From Natronohydrobacter sp. (GTDB taxonomy: Bacteria > Pseudomonadota > Alphaproteobacteria > Rhodobacterales > Rhodobacteraceae), in contig SKSL01000068.1 in assembly GCA_007123015.1 (NCBI GenBank), positions 1 to 17,035 on the forward strand: DNA of 17,035 bases. Reading direction: 5' to 3'. The notes below the pieces were generated by a model that saw only the letters and a list, made by a program, of their open reading frames with translations, had not been told where the DNA came from and searched no databases. The translations under genes were made by a program, and so were the position numbers. Positions 7,103-14,566 of this stretch are shown in pieces (position 1 is the stretch's first letter; each line of letters begins with the position of its first letter).

Positions 7103-8848
7103 ATGAACAGATTCACATTGTCCGTATGTGCTGCGATCATGGCAGCGCCTGCGGCATTTGCTCAGGTGACCGAGGAGGACCTTGCAAACGATCAGAGCAT
7201 CACGACCCAGATCGTGACCAATGGCATGGGCCGGGACTGGCAGCGTTACAGCCCGCTGGATCAGATCAACACGGAGACAGTCGCGAACCTGTTCCCCGCA
7301 TGGTCCTTCAGCTTTGGCGGTGAACGCCAGCGTGGGCAGCAAAGCCAGCCCCTGATCTATGACGGCGTGATGTATGTCACCGGGTCCTACAGCCGCGTTT
7401 TCGCGCTGGATGTGAAGACCGGGCGCAAGATTTGGCAGCATGATGCCCGCCTGCCCGAAGGCATTCTGCCCTGCTGCGATGTGATCAACCGGGGCGCGGC
7501 CATCTATGGTGACAATATCTATTTCGGCACGCTGGACGCGCGCATCGTGGCGCTGAACCGCCACACGGGCGCTGTGGTCTGGAATCGCCGGATTGCCGAT
7601 TACCGCGAAGGCTACAGCTACACGGCTGCGCCCCTGATCGTGAATGGTTTGGTCATCACGGGCAATTCGGGGGGTGAATTCGGGATCGTCGGTGCTGTCG
7701 AGGCCCGCGATGTAGAGAATGGCGAACTGGTCTGGCGTCGTCCCGTGATCGAGGGCCATATGGGTGAGCTGCATGGCGAACCCTCGACCATGACCGGTGA
7801 GACCAATGCAACCTGGCCCGGCGATATGTGGCAAACTGGCGGCGGCGCGCCCTGGCTGGGCGGCAGCTATGACGCCGAGACCGACACGCTGATCTTCGGA
7901 ACCGGCAACCCGGCGCCCTGGAACAGCCATCTGCGCGAAGGCGACAACCTCTATGCGGCCAGCCGGATCGGGCTGGATCCTGCGACGGGCGAGATCAAGT
8001 GGTATTTCCAGACTACCCCATGGGAAGGCTGGGATTATGACGGTGTGAACGAGGTCATCCCTTTCACCGATGCCGAAGGCAACGGGCGGCTGGCGACCGC
8101 TGACCGGAACGGCTTTTTCTACCTGCTCGACCGCGAGGATGGCAGCTTTGTGGACGCCATGCCCTTCGTGAATGACATCTCTTGGGCGAGCGGCATCGAC
8201 GAAAACGGCCGTCCGATCTTCAATGAGGCCAACCGTCCGGGCAATCCTGCAGATTCGGCCGATGGACAGCGTGGCGATGTGGTCTGGGCCGTGCCGGGCT
8301 TCCTGGGTGGCAAGAACTGGCAGCACATGGCCTATTCGCAGCGCACCGGATATTTCTACGTTCCTGCGAATGAATGGGGCATGGATATCTGGAACGAGCC
8401 GATCACCTATCGTCAGGGTGCCGCCTATCTGGGCGCGGGTTTTACCATCAAGTCGCTGTTCGAGGATCATATCGGATCGCTCAAGGCCATCGACCCCAAC
8501 ACGATGGAGATCAAGTTCGAAGTCCACAACCGCGCGCCGCTCTGGAGCTCGGCTATGGCGACGGCCGGCGGGTTGGTGTTCTACGGTACGCCCGAGGGCT
8601 ACATCAAGGCCATCAATGACGAGACTGGCGAAGTGCTGTGGCAGTTCCAGACGGGCTCTGGCGTGACTGGTCAGCCTGTAACCTGGGAAGACGAGGATGG
8701 CGTGCAGTGGCTCTCGGTCGTGTCCGGCTGGGGTGGCGCTGTGCCCCTTTGGGGCGGCGAGGTCGCGCAGGAAGTGGCCTATCTGAACCAGGGCGGGTCA
8801 GTCTGGACCTTCCGGATCCCCGATCAGCTGCTGGCCTCGGCAGAATGA
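7103..8848 (+). CDS. exaA: PQQ-dependent alcohol dehydrogenase, lanthanide type (ExaA/PedH-like)
   Basis: This 581-aa periplasmic quinoprotein oxidises primary alcohols to aldehydes and passes electrons to a cytochrome c550. The signal peptide is 1-20 (FA/QV). Beta-propeller tryptophan-docking repeats are present (GRKIWQHDA, GAVVWNRR, GEIKWYFQT, GEVLWQFQTGSG). The adjacent-Cys disulfide ring is C124-C125 (ILPCCDVINRG). Metal and PQQ residues by family alignment are E192, N269, catalytic D311 and R335. D313, two residues after the catalytic Asp (WDYD), is the extra carboxylate that distinguishes lanthanide enzymes (XoxF, PedH) from calcium ones. The C-terminal half (NWQHMAYSQ, FYVPANEWGMDIW, ITYRQGAAYLGAGFTIK) matches ethanol dehydrogenases rather than XoxF. 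It is a single-gene unit with its own terminator. Confidence 0.95.
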   Translation: MNRFTLSVCAAIMAAPAAFAQVTEEDLANDQSITTQIVTNGMGRDWQRYSPLDQINTETVANLFPAWSFSFGGERQRGQQSQPLIYDGVMYVTGSYSRVFALDVKTGRKIWQHDARLPEGILPCCDVINRGAAIYGDNIYFGTLDARIVALNRHTGAVVWNRRIADYREGYSYTAAPLIVNGLVITGNSGGEFGIVGAVEARDVENGELVWRRPVIEGHMGELHGEPSTMTGETNATWPGDMWQTGGGAPWLGGSYDAETDTLIFGTGNPAPWNSHLREGDNLYAASRIGLDPATGEIKWYFQTTPWEGWDYDGVNEVIPFTDAEGNGRLATADRNGFFYLLDREDGSFVDAMPFVNDISWASGIDENGRPIFNEANRPGNPADSADGQRGDVVWAVPGFLGGKNWQHMAYSQRTGYFYVPANEWGMDIWNEPITYRQGAAYLGAGFTIKSLFEDHIGSLKAIDPNTMEIKFEVHNRAPLWSSAMATAGGLVFYGTPEGYIKAINDETGEVLWQFQTGSGVTGQPVTWEDEDGVQWLSVVSGWGGAVPLWGGEVAQEVAYLNQGGSVWTFRIPDQLLASAE

Positions 8849-8868
8849 TCTGAGACGTGTGACCCATG

Positions 8869-8894
8869 AAAACCCGGCCAATGCGCCGGGTTTT
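8869..8894 (+). terminator. Intrinsic terminator after exaA
   Basis: A perfect 10-bp stem AAAACCCGGC (8869-8878) / GCCGGGTTTT (8885-8894) with a 6-nt loop lies 20 bp after the exaA stop. It ends in a four-T run. It separates exaA from the NosR-like gene, which therefore probably has its own promoter. Confidence 0.85.
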
Positions 8895-8986
8895 CAGCTT
8901 TCTGACCCGCAGCGCGCTGACCGCCCTGACACACCCCGGCGAAAGTCGCATAGGCGAAGCTGCACTGTCTGCATATCCTGATTCTC

Positions 8987-11089
8987 ATGCAAATGATTCT
9001 CCGCCTCTTCCTTCTGCTGCTACTCATGGCATTGCCTGCGCGCGCGCAGGTTCTCTCGCCTGACGAAATGCTCGCTTATGTACCCCCGCCTTTCGGGCTG
9101 GGCGAGGCCTTGAATGACAAGGGCCTATATCAAGTGGTCAATTCCGGGGGCGCGCCGGCCGGATATGCCTTTACCACGCAGCCCTATGCGCCGCTTCCGG
9201 GCTTCGCCGGGGCGCCGATCAACGCGCTGGTGGTGCTGGACCGGGATGGGACCTTCGTGACAGTGCGGCTGTTTGCGCATAACGAGCCGATTTTCATCTC
9301 GGGTATGGGCGAGGCCCCATTTCTGGCCTTTTTCGAGCAATATGCCGGGAAATCCATCTGGTCGCCCATGACCATCGGCACGCCTTATGGGGGTGCCGAT
9401 GCCGCGTCGTCGCTGGTGGCGCTGGATGGGATCACCAAGGCCACCGCGTCAGTCCGGATCGCGCATGAATCAATCATGGCAGCGGCCCATTCTGTTGCGC
9501 GTGAACATATGCAAGGCCGGATCGCGGCCCCGGCGGCCCGTCCGAACCCGGATCACGACGAAACCCTCTCATGGGCCGATCTGGTGGAACAAGGGCTGGT
9601 TGGACATCTGCGCGTCAGCAATGCTGAAATCGACGCGGCCTTTCAGGGCACACGCTGGGCCTATGCCGATCCGGAAGCGCAGACCGACCCGGACGGGACC
9701 TATCTGGATCTGTGGTTGCTGGATGTGACGATCCCGGCGCTGGCGCGCGCTGCGCTGGCTCCGTCAACAATTGCACAGATGGAGCGGTTTCAGGGCGTCG
9801 CGCCGACAGATGAGTTTCTCTTGCTGATCGATGCTGGTCGCCATGGGCTGGTCAGTGACAGTTTCGTGCGCAACACGTCGCCCGATCTGATCAAGGCCGA
9901 TCAGGGCGGCTTTCCCATCGCGCTGAGGGACGCCGATTTTCTGGTGGACCTTGCTCCGGACGCGCCCGAAGGCACAGCGATGATCCTGCGCACGGATCGC
10001 CGCCTTGGCTTCAACCCGGCAGAACCCTTCACGCTGACAGTTGAAGCCGTGCGCGAACATGGCTTCATCACGCCTGAAATCGGCCGCGTGGCACTGGAAC
10101 TGGACCACCAGACCGATGAGCGCTTCTTCCTGCGCGAGCGCGTGATCACCCCGCTGCCACCCTGGCTGGAAGCGCTTTATAACCGTCAGATCGACCTGAT
10201 CCTGCTGGCGCTGGGGCTGGCCGCACTGGTCTGGGCCCTGGGCGCGCGAATGAACCGGCTGGCGGGTTGGCGCTTCTTCACACCGGCGCGTTTGGTGATC
10301 CTTGCGGTGATGACAGGCTTTGTGGGCTTCTGGGGTCAAGGGCAGCTGTCGATTGTCACTCCGCTCGGGGTCTTGCGGACAGCGTTGGAGGGCGGCAGCT
10401 ACGCGTTTCTGCTCTACGATCCATTCTCACTGATGGTCTGGGCAGCCGCCATTCTTGGCTTTGTGCTCTGGGGGCGCGGGTTGTTCTGTGGCTGGTTATG
10501 CCCTTTCGGCGCGCTTCAGGAATTCGCGCATCATCTGGGCCGCCTGCTGCGTCTGCCGCAGATCGAGCCCTCGCCGGTTTGGGACAAGCGGCTGAAATCG
10601 GGGAAATATGTCGCCTTGGGCGGGCTGGTCGGGTTGGTGGTTTTCGCCCCGCAGCATGTGGACACAGCCGCCGAGATAGAACCGTTCAAGACCACGATCA
10701 CTGTATTCTTCGTCCGCGAGTGGTTTTTCGTCGCCTATGCGGCCTTCTGGCTGCTGCTGGGGATGGTACTGTTCAAAGGGTTTTGCCGCTATCTCTGCCC
10801 GCTTGGGGCGGTGATGGCCATTGGCGGGCTGGTCCGAGGGCGCGATTGGATCGCAAGGCGGGCGGAATGCGGCAGCCCGTGCCAGCTCTGCCGGGTGAAA
10901 TGCAATTACGGGGCCATCAAGAACACTGGCGAGATTGCCTATTCCGAGTGCTTCCAGTGTCTGGATTGCGTCACAATCCATGATGACCAGAAACAATGCG
11001 TGCCGCTGGTTCTGGCCGCGCGCAAAGCCACGCGCGCCTCGTCTGGCGCGCCCACGCGCCCCCAGCCAGCGACCGAGGTGCCCGTATGA
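8987..11089 (+). CDS. NosR-like flavinylated iron-sulfur membrane protein
   Basis: This 700-aa protein is the length of NosR/NirI family members. Residues 1-20 form a signal peptide. The periplasmic FMN-binding domain contains DGITKATAS (147-155), with T153 the expected FMN attachment site. Helices lie near 403-420, 433-450, 478-497, 540-555 and 577-596. Two CxxxCP motifs follow the helices (C501/C505, C600/C604). The cytoplasmic end has ferredoxin-type clusters (C628, C632, C635, C639 and C655, C658, C661, C671). In denitrifiers NosR feeds quinol electrons to nitrous oxide reductase; no nosZ, nosD, nosF or nosY is seen here. The start at 8987 lacks a clear ribosome site; ATG 8993 is an alternative. 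It overlaps apbE by 4 bp. A role as a quinone-linked partner of the neighbouring quinoprotein system is inference. Confidence 0.88.
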   Translation: MQMILRLFLLLLLMALPARAQVLSPDEMLAYVPPPFGLGEALNDKGLYQVVNSGGAPAGYAFTTQPYAPLPGFAGAPINALVVLDRDGTFVTVRLFAHNEPIFISGMGEAPFLAFFEQYAGKSIWSPMTIGTPYGGADAASSLVALDGITKATASVRIAHESIMAAAHSVAREHMQGRIAAPAARPNPDHDETLSWADLVEQGLVGHLRVSNAEIDAAFQGTRWAYADPEAQTDPDGTYLDLWLLDVTIPALARAALAPSTIAQMERFQGVAPTDEFLLLIDAGRHGLVSDSFVRNTSPDLIKADQGGFPIALRDADFLVDLAPDAPEGTAMILRTDRRLGFNPAEPFTLTVEAVREHGFITPEIGRVALELDHQTDERFFLRERVITPLPPWLEALYNRQIDLILLALGLAALVWALGARMNRLAGWRFFTPARLVILAVMTGFVGFWGQGQLSIVTPLGVLRTALEGGSYAFLLYDPFSLMVWAAAILGFVLWGRGLFCGWLCPFGALQEFAHHLGRLLRLPQIEPSPVWDKRLKSGKYVALGGLVGLVVFAPQHVDTAAEIEPFKTTITVFFVREWFFVAYAAFWLLLGMVLFKGFCRYLCPLGAVMAIGGLVRGRDWIARRAECGSPCQLCRVKCNYGAIKNTGEIAYSECFQCLDCVTIHDDQKQCVPLVLAARKATRASSGAPTRPQPATEVPV

Positions 11090-11994
11090 CCCGCTTGTCC
11101 CGTCGCCGGTTCCTGACCATCGCGGCCTGCCTGCCCGTGGCAGCACATGCGGGCCAGAACCGGTTGGACTGGCACGGGCAGGCGCTGGGGGCGGATATCC
11201 GCATCACGCTGGACGGCCCGCGCGAGATCACGCGCCCTGCCCTTGCCCGTGCCCGGCTAGAGATCGAGGCCTATGAACGCCGATTCAGCTTGTTTCGGTC
11301 AGAGTCTGAGCTTTCTCAGCTGAACCGCACAGGTCATCTGGCCGATCCTGATCCGGTATGGCGCGCCTTGCTCGCGCAATGCGATCAGCTGCACAAGGCA
11401 ACCGGCGGCCTGTTCGACCCGACGATCCAGCCGCTCTGGCAGGCCTTCGCCACGGGGGGCGATGTCGGTCAGGCACGTGCACTGGTTGGCTGGGACCGCA
11501 TCAGCCTTCCCGGCCCCGCGCGGCGCAGCCTGCAGCTGGCAAAGGGTCAGGCGCTCAGTTTCAACGGCATCGCGCAAGGCGCCGCGACAGACGCCGTGCG
11601 CCGCGCGTTGTACGCGGCAGGGCTACGCTCGATCCTGATCGACATCGGCGAGACCGCCACGCTCGGCGGGCCATGGCATATCGGCGTTGAGGACCCTGTG
11701 CATGGGGCCGTGACGCAGCTTGCCCTGACCGATCAGGCGCTTGCGGTCTCCAGCCCTGCGGCACTGACCTTGTCCCAGGGCACAACGCATATCCTTGATC
11801 CCAAGGGTTATCGGCCGCCCCGCTGGTCTAGCGTTGCTGTCCTGGCCACGGATGCAGCGCTCGCGGATGGATTGTCGACTGCAGCCTGCATGATGGACGC
11901 CTCTGAGGCCCGCGCGACCGCCCATGCTCTGGGTGGCGTAAATCAAATCCTGTTACTGGACAGGGAGGGTGCTCTGACGACGCTGATGGTGTAA
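11086..11994 (+). CDS. apbE: FAD:protein FMN transferase (ApbE/NosX-like)
   Basis: This 302-aa protein is coupled to the NosR-like gene by an ATGA overlap, which fixes the start. An in-frame upstream extension back to 10996 lies inside the NosR frame and has no signal sequence. The N-terminus SRRRFLTIAACLPVAAHAG is a Tat-type signal, so the enzyme is exported. Family segments are GGLFDPTIQPLW (107-118), SFNGIAQGAATD (158-169), THILDPK (234-240) and DGLSTAACMMD (261-271), the last containing the metal-binding Asp and Thr. ApbE proteins split FAD and attach FMN to a Thr in target domains. The obvious target is T153 of the adjacent NosR-like protein. Confidence 0.92.
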   Translation: MTRLSRRRFLTIAACLPVAAHAGQNRLDWHGQALGADIRITLDGPREITRPALARARLEIEAYERRFSLFRSESELSQLNRTGHLADPDPVWRALLAQCDQLHKATGGLFDPTIQPLWQAFATGGDVGQARALVGWDRISLPGPARRSLQLAKGQALSFNGIAQGAATDAVRRALYAAGLRSILIDIGETATLGGPWHIGVEDPVHGAVTQLALTDQALAVSSPAALTLSQGTTHILDPKGYRPPRWSSVAVLATDAALADGLSTAACMMDASEARATAHALGGVNQILLLDREGALTTLMV

Positions 11995-12043
11995 TTCTGC
12001 CGCTGATCCATCATACCCCTGCTCTCCTATTATTCTGAACAAT

Positions 12044-12087
12044 CTGCCCTGAATTTGCCCTATTGATGCAAATTTCTTGCCCAATAG
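12044..12087. repeat. 11-bp phased TGCCC direct repeats
   Basis: Four units of exactly 11 bp begin at 12044, 12055, 12066 and 12077. All share TGC at unit positions 2-4; three have TGCCC, while the third reads TGCAA. The array ends 48 bp before the start of the 66-aa gene. Spacing of one helical turn would put all copies on one DNA face, as for a protein binding cooperatively. It may also be a chance low-complexity region. Confidence 0.4.
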
Positions 12088-12135
12088 AACAGGCAGTCTG
12101 ACAAGGTGGAAATTCATTATTGTCAGGAGGCACCT

Positions 12136-12336
12136 ATGATACAGACGCATTATTCGGATCCGACGTTCCAGAGTGACATTCTCGGGATGATTCAGGCAGA
12201 ACGTCAGAAATCCGTTTCAAGGCGTGAATGGTTGCACCGGCTCAAGGGACTGGGTCTGTGCGTCGAGGCCGACACGCTGCGCAGCTTACGCACCCGCAAG
12301 CTTGTCTGCACGCTGCCTGCCCATCTTTACGCATGA
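12136..12336 (+). CDS. Small conserved-looking hypothetical protein
   Basis: This 66-aa protein has an excellent ribosome site (AGGAGG, 12125-12130), five bases before ATG 12136; an in-frame ATG at 12106 precedes it and is unlikely. The protein is basic and probably helical (ILGMIQAERQKSVSRREWLHRLKGLGL), without a signal peptide or membrane segment. It ends with LRTRKLVCTLPAHLYA. I do not recognise the family. It sits alone between apbE and tRNA-Thr behind an unusual phased repeat. Confidence 0.65.
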   Translation: MIQTHYSDPTFQSDILGMIQAERQKSVSRREWLHRLKGLGLCVEADTLRSLRTRKLVCTLPAHLYA

Positions 12337-12397
12337 TCCGCAGCCAGATCAGTGATACGCAGGGCGCAAACAGATTCCTTGACTGTCGCTTATAAGG

Positions 12398-12473
12398 TGG
12401 TGCCGGCTGAGGGACTCGAACCCCCGACCTTCGGTTTACAAAACCACTGCTCTACCAACTGAGCTAAGCCGGC
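12398..12473 (-). tRNA. tRNA-Thr (anticodon UGU)
   Basis: A full cloverleaf reads on the minus strand: a 7-bp acceptor stem GCCGGCT/AGCCGGC, D arm GCTC/GAGC, anticodon loop TTTGTAA with TGT, and T arm with TTCGAGT. Discriminator A is followed by an encoded CCA (12398-12400). The anticodon stem has a G-A opposition at its top pair (27-43) and a T-G wobble below it; the other three pairs are standard. It reads ACA codons. Confidence 0.95.
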
Positions 12474-12510
12474 CCTTAAGCGCCTTGTAAGGGCAAAGTC
12501 CCGGCGGCTC

Positions 12511-12540
12511 AATATAGGAAATCGCATGGGCCTGTATCAA
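12511..12540 (-). promoter_or_regulatory. Promoter of tRNA-Thr
   Basis: On the minus strand TTGATA (12540-12535), 18 nt, then TATATT (12516-12511) gives a good sigma-70 match. The -10 lies 37 bp before the mature tRNA 5' end, leaving a leader of about 30 nt. The 304-bp gene-free stretch 12337-12640 holds only this promoter and the tRNA. Confidence 0.65.
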
Positions 12541-12640
12541 TGTCCCGGAAAAACACGCCCGTCGCGTTCTGGTCGAAAACTTAACCAACTCATGTCACAT
12601 TCTACCGGCATGACGGGCGAAAACGGAAGGTGAGCAGATC

Positions 12641-13516
12641 ATGGATATCGCATTGCATCTTGGGGCGCATCTGACGGATGGAACCCAGCTGCGGAATTGC
12701 TTGCTGCACAATAGCGCAATGCTCGAAGCAGATCGCGTTCTGGTTCCGCGCGCGCGCAATTTCCTGTCCTTGCTCACGGATGCTGCGACTCACATAGCCT
12801 CGGGTCACGGGGCGCCGGACGCTTTCGGGCATCTCTTGGCTTCTGTCAGTGCGCCAGAAGACACGCGCAGGCTGGTGCTGTCGGCACCGCGCCTGCTGGC
12901 CCGCCTGCCCGAGACGCTTGACGAAACCCGTTTCTACCCGGATGCAGATCGTCGGATCGCGGCCCTGCGCCATATGTTTGCCGGGCAGGATGTTACTGTC
13001 TTCCTTGCGATCCGGAACCCGGCCTCTTATGTCCCGGCCTTCCTGAGTTCTGGCAAGGTCCAGTCCGCAGGCGCCGACGATCATGAGATCGAGGCCGATA
13101 CATTACGGTGGTCCGAATTCATCGGACGCTTCCAGCAGATCTGGCCGGAAGCCCGCCTAACGATCTGGTGCGACGAAGACACGCCTTTCATCTGGCACCG
13201 CGTGCTGCGCATCATCTCGGATCATCAGCCTGAAACGGAATTCGCCAAGAGCTTCGCTTGGTTCGATTCTGTCCTGCGCGATGGTGCGTCAGACAAGCTG
13301 GCCGCCTATCTGGACGCCTCGCCCCCTGTCGACGAAACCCATCGGCAGCGCGTGATCACGGCTTTTCTGGACAAGTTCAGTGATGATGAAAAGCTTGAAA
13401 TCGACACCAGCGTCACAGGCTGGGACGCTGCGCGCATTGATGACCTGACAGCGCTCTACGATGCAGACACTGACCTGATCCGCACCATGCCCGGCATCCG
13501 CTTCATCGCGCCATGA
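12641..13516 (+). CDS. Diverged sulfotransferase-like protein
   Basis: This 291-aa protein starts at 12641 behind GGAAGGTGAG. The N-terminus ALHLGAHLTDGTQLRNCLLHN sits where PAPS sulfotransferases have a beta strand and phosphate-binding loop (usually like LHIGTHKTGTT), and VTVFLAIRNPASYVPAFLSSG resembles their second PAPS contact (RNP...S). The first loop is altered: the Lys and paired Thr of the usual motif are replaced by LTDGT. Catalysis is therefore doubtful. There is no signal peptide or membrane segment. It converges on gapR with only seven bases between stop codons. Similar orphan proteins of unknown function occur in Rhodobacterales. Confidence 0.6.
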   Translation: MDIALHLGAHLTDGTQLRNCLLHNSAMLEADRVLVPRARNFLSLLTDAATHIASGHGAPDAFGHLLASVSAPEDTRRLVLSAPRLLARLPETLDETRFYPDADRRIAALRHMFAGQDVTVFLAIRNPASYVPAFLSSGKVQSAGADDHEIEADTLRWSEFIGRFQQIWPEARLTIWCDEDTPFIWHRVLRIISDHQPETEFAKSFAWFDSVLRDGASDKLAAYLDASPPVDETHRQRVITAFLDKFSDDEKLEIDTSVTGWDAARIDDLTALYDADTDLIRTMPGIRFIAP

Positions 13517-13523
13517 AGGCGTC

Positions 13524-13781
13524 TTACTCCATGCCCAGCGCGGCCTTGTACAGTTCAAGCACGGCTTCTTCCTCTGCGATTTCATCAGGCTTGCGCTTGC
13601 GCATGGCAATGATCTTGCGCAGCACTTTCGTATCATAGCCCCGTCCCTTGGCCTCGGCCATCACTTCCTTTTGCTGGTCCGTGATGTCCTTTTTCTCGGC
13701 TTCCAGATGCTCATAGCGCTCGATGAACTGGCGCAATTCATCTGCAGTGACAGAATAGGCGTCTTGGGTGATGTCAGTCAT
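13524..13781 (-). CDS. gapR: GapR, nucleoid-associated protein (DUF2312)
   Basis: This 85-aa protein is alphaproteobacterial GapR, which binds AT-rich overtwisted DNA and aids replication with topoisomerases. The conserved pattern is clear: LRQFIERYEHLEAEKKDI as coiled coil (about 15-32), then EVMAEAKGRGYDTKVLRKII, IAMRKR and EEEAVLELYKAALGM at the C-terminus. The start at 13781 is chosen because it gives the family's normal length; an upstream in-frame ATG at 13829 adds 16 residues unlike the family. It is a stand-alone gene, divergent from hpaR. Confidence 0.93.
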   Translation of the reverse strand: MTDITQDAYSVTADELRQFIERYEHLEAEKKDITDQQKEVMAEAKGRGYDTKVLRKIIAMRKRKPDEIAEEEAVLELYKAALGME

Positions 13782-13917
13782 GCTCGGGTCCGTCCTGTTG
13801 GGCTGCCTCTTGGTGCCGGTCATGCCCAATCAGACGCGCAGCTGCAAGGCTTTATCCAAGCCCCGCCGCGGCAGGGGGTCGCATCTGCGGAGCGCGGCCT
13901 TTCGCATGTGCAAAATA

Positions 13918-13933
13918 ATTTTCATTTGAAAAT
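13918..13933. promoter_or_regulatory. Candidate HpaR operator
   Basis: ATTTTCA (13918-13924) and TGAAAAT (13927-13933) form a 16-bp AT-rich palindrome, a typical MarR-dimer site size, 44 bp before the hpaR start. It contains a TTGAAA -35-like element (13926-13931). Autorepression of hpaR is the expected role. Confidence 0.55.
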
Positions 13934-13977
13934 AGACCCAGACCTGTTACCGTCACGGAAAATCAGGAAAGTGACCT

Positions 13978-14481
13978 ATGGTGCCACATCCAAAGACTTC
14001 TCTGCGCAAATTCGAGAAATCGCTGCCAATTGCGCTGCTGCGCTCGCGCGAGGCGACCACCAGGCTGTTCAAACCCTTCATCGACAGTCATGATCTGACC
14101 ATGCCGCAATGGCGCGTGCTGCGTGCCCTTGCTGAAGCAGAAGCGCTGGATGCCAAGACGCTTGCGGAACGCTGCGTGATCCTGCCGCCCTCGCTGACGC
14201 GGATTTTCCGCTGCCTGACACAACGCGGCCTGATCGCGCAAGTGGACTGCACAGATGCCCGGCGCCATATGGTCCGCCTGACCGATGCAGGACGCAGGCT
14301 TTTCGAAGAGGTTGTCGAAGAATCCGAACCGAGCTATCGCCGCCTCGCGGCCGCGTTCGGTGCCGAACGCCTGGATACGCTGCTCGATCTGCTCAATGAG
14401 TTGCGCGACACGGTCCAGAATATGGAAGACACCACCCCTGAAACCAGCCTGCCGCCGCTCAAGCGGGCCGCCAATCACTGA
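13978..14481 (+). CDS. hpaR: MarR-family regulator, HpaR-like
   Basis: This 167-aa cytoplasmic repressor starts behind AGGAAAG. The N-terminus SLPIALLRSREATTRLFKPFIDSHDLTMPQWRVLRALAE is characteristic of HpaR/HpcR, regulators of homoprotocatechuate degradation, followed by the winged helix (TLAERCVILPPSLTRIFRCL as recognition region, DARRHMVRLTDAGRRLF as wing, about 54-105). These proteins respond to aromatic acids. No hpa catabolic gene is in the window, so it is either an orphan or acts at a distance. The palindrome upstream suggests autoregulation. The C-terminal 20 residues (TTPETSLPPLKRAANH) look disordered. Confidence 0.85.
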   Translation: MVPHPKTSLRKFEKSLPIALLRSREATTRLFKPFIDSHDLTMPQWRVLRALAEAEALDAKTLAERCVILPPSLTRIFRCLTQRGLIAQVDCTDARRHMVRLTDAGRRLFEEVVEESEPSYRRLAAAFGAERLDTLLDLLNELRDTVQNMEDTTPETSLPPLKRAANH

Positions 14482-14501
14482 ACTGCTTTTCATCCTTGTC
14501 A

Positions 14502-14559
14502 AAATATCCCGGGGGGGACCAGCCCCCTTTCTGGGCTGGGCGGGGGGCAGCGCCCCCCT
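14502..14559. repeat. GC-rich intergenic double-hairpin element
   Basis: AATATCCCGGGGGGG leads into two hairpins: CCAGCCC (14519-14525) / GGGCTGG (14533-14539), and GGGGGGC (14542-14548) / GCCCCCC (14552-14558). Such G/C-run hairpin sequences after AAATATCCC are, from general knowledge, frequent between genes in Rhodobacteraceae. Here it lies between the convergent hpaR and ketosynthase genes and may terminate both. Confidence 0.6.
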
Positions 14560-14566
14560 TCTGCCA

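Noticed and set aside
7046..8527. Long open frame (493 codons) on the minus strand opposite exaA
   Set aside because: It is an antisense shadow of a clear quinoprotein gene, with no recognisable domain and no ribosome site.
7103..8848. Calling the quinoprotein XoxF (methanol dehydrogenase)
   Set aside because: Despite the lanthanide Asp, the C-terminal half matches ethanol dehydrogenases, and the cytochrome partner is PedF-like rather than XoxG-like.
8987..11994. A denitrification (nos) locus
   Set aside because: No nosZ, nosD, nosF, nosY or nosL is present on either side in the window; the neighbour is exaA.
12398..12640. tRNA-Thr as an integration site of a mobile element
   Set aside because: No integrase, no direct repeat of the tRNA end and no change in gene character were seen next to it.
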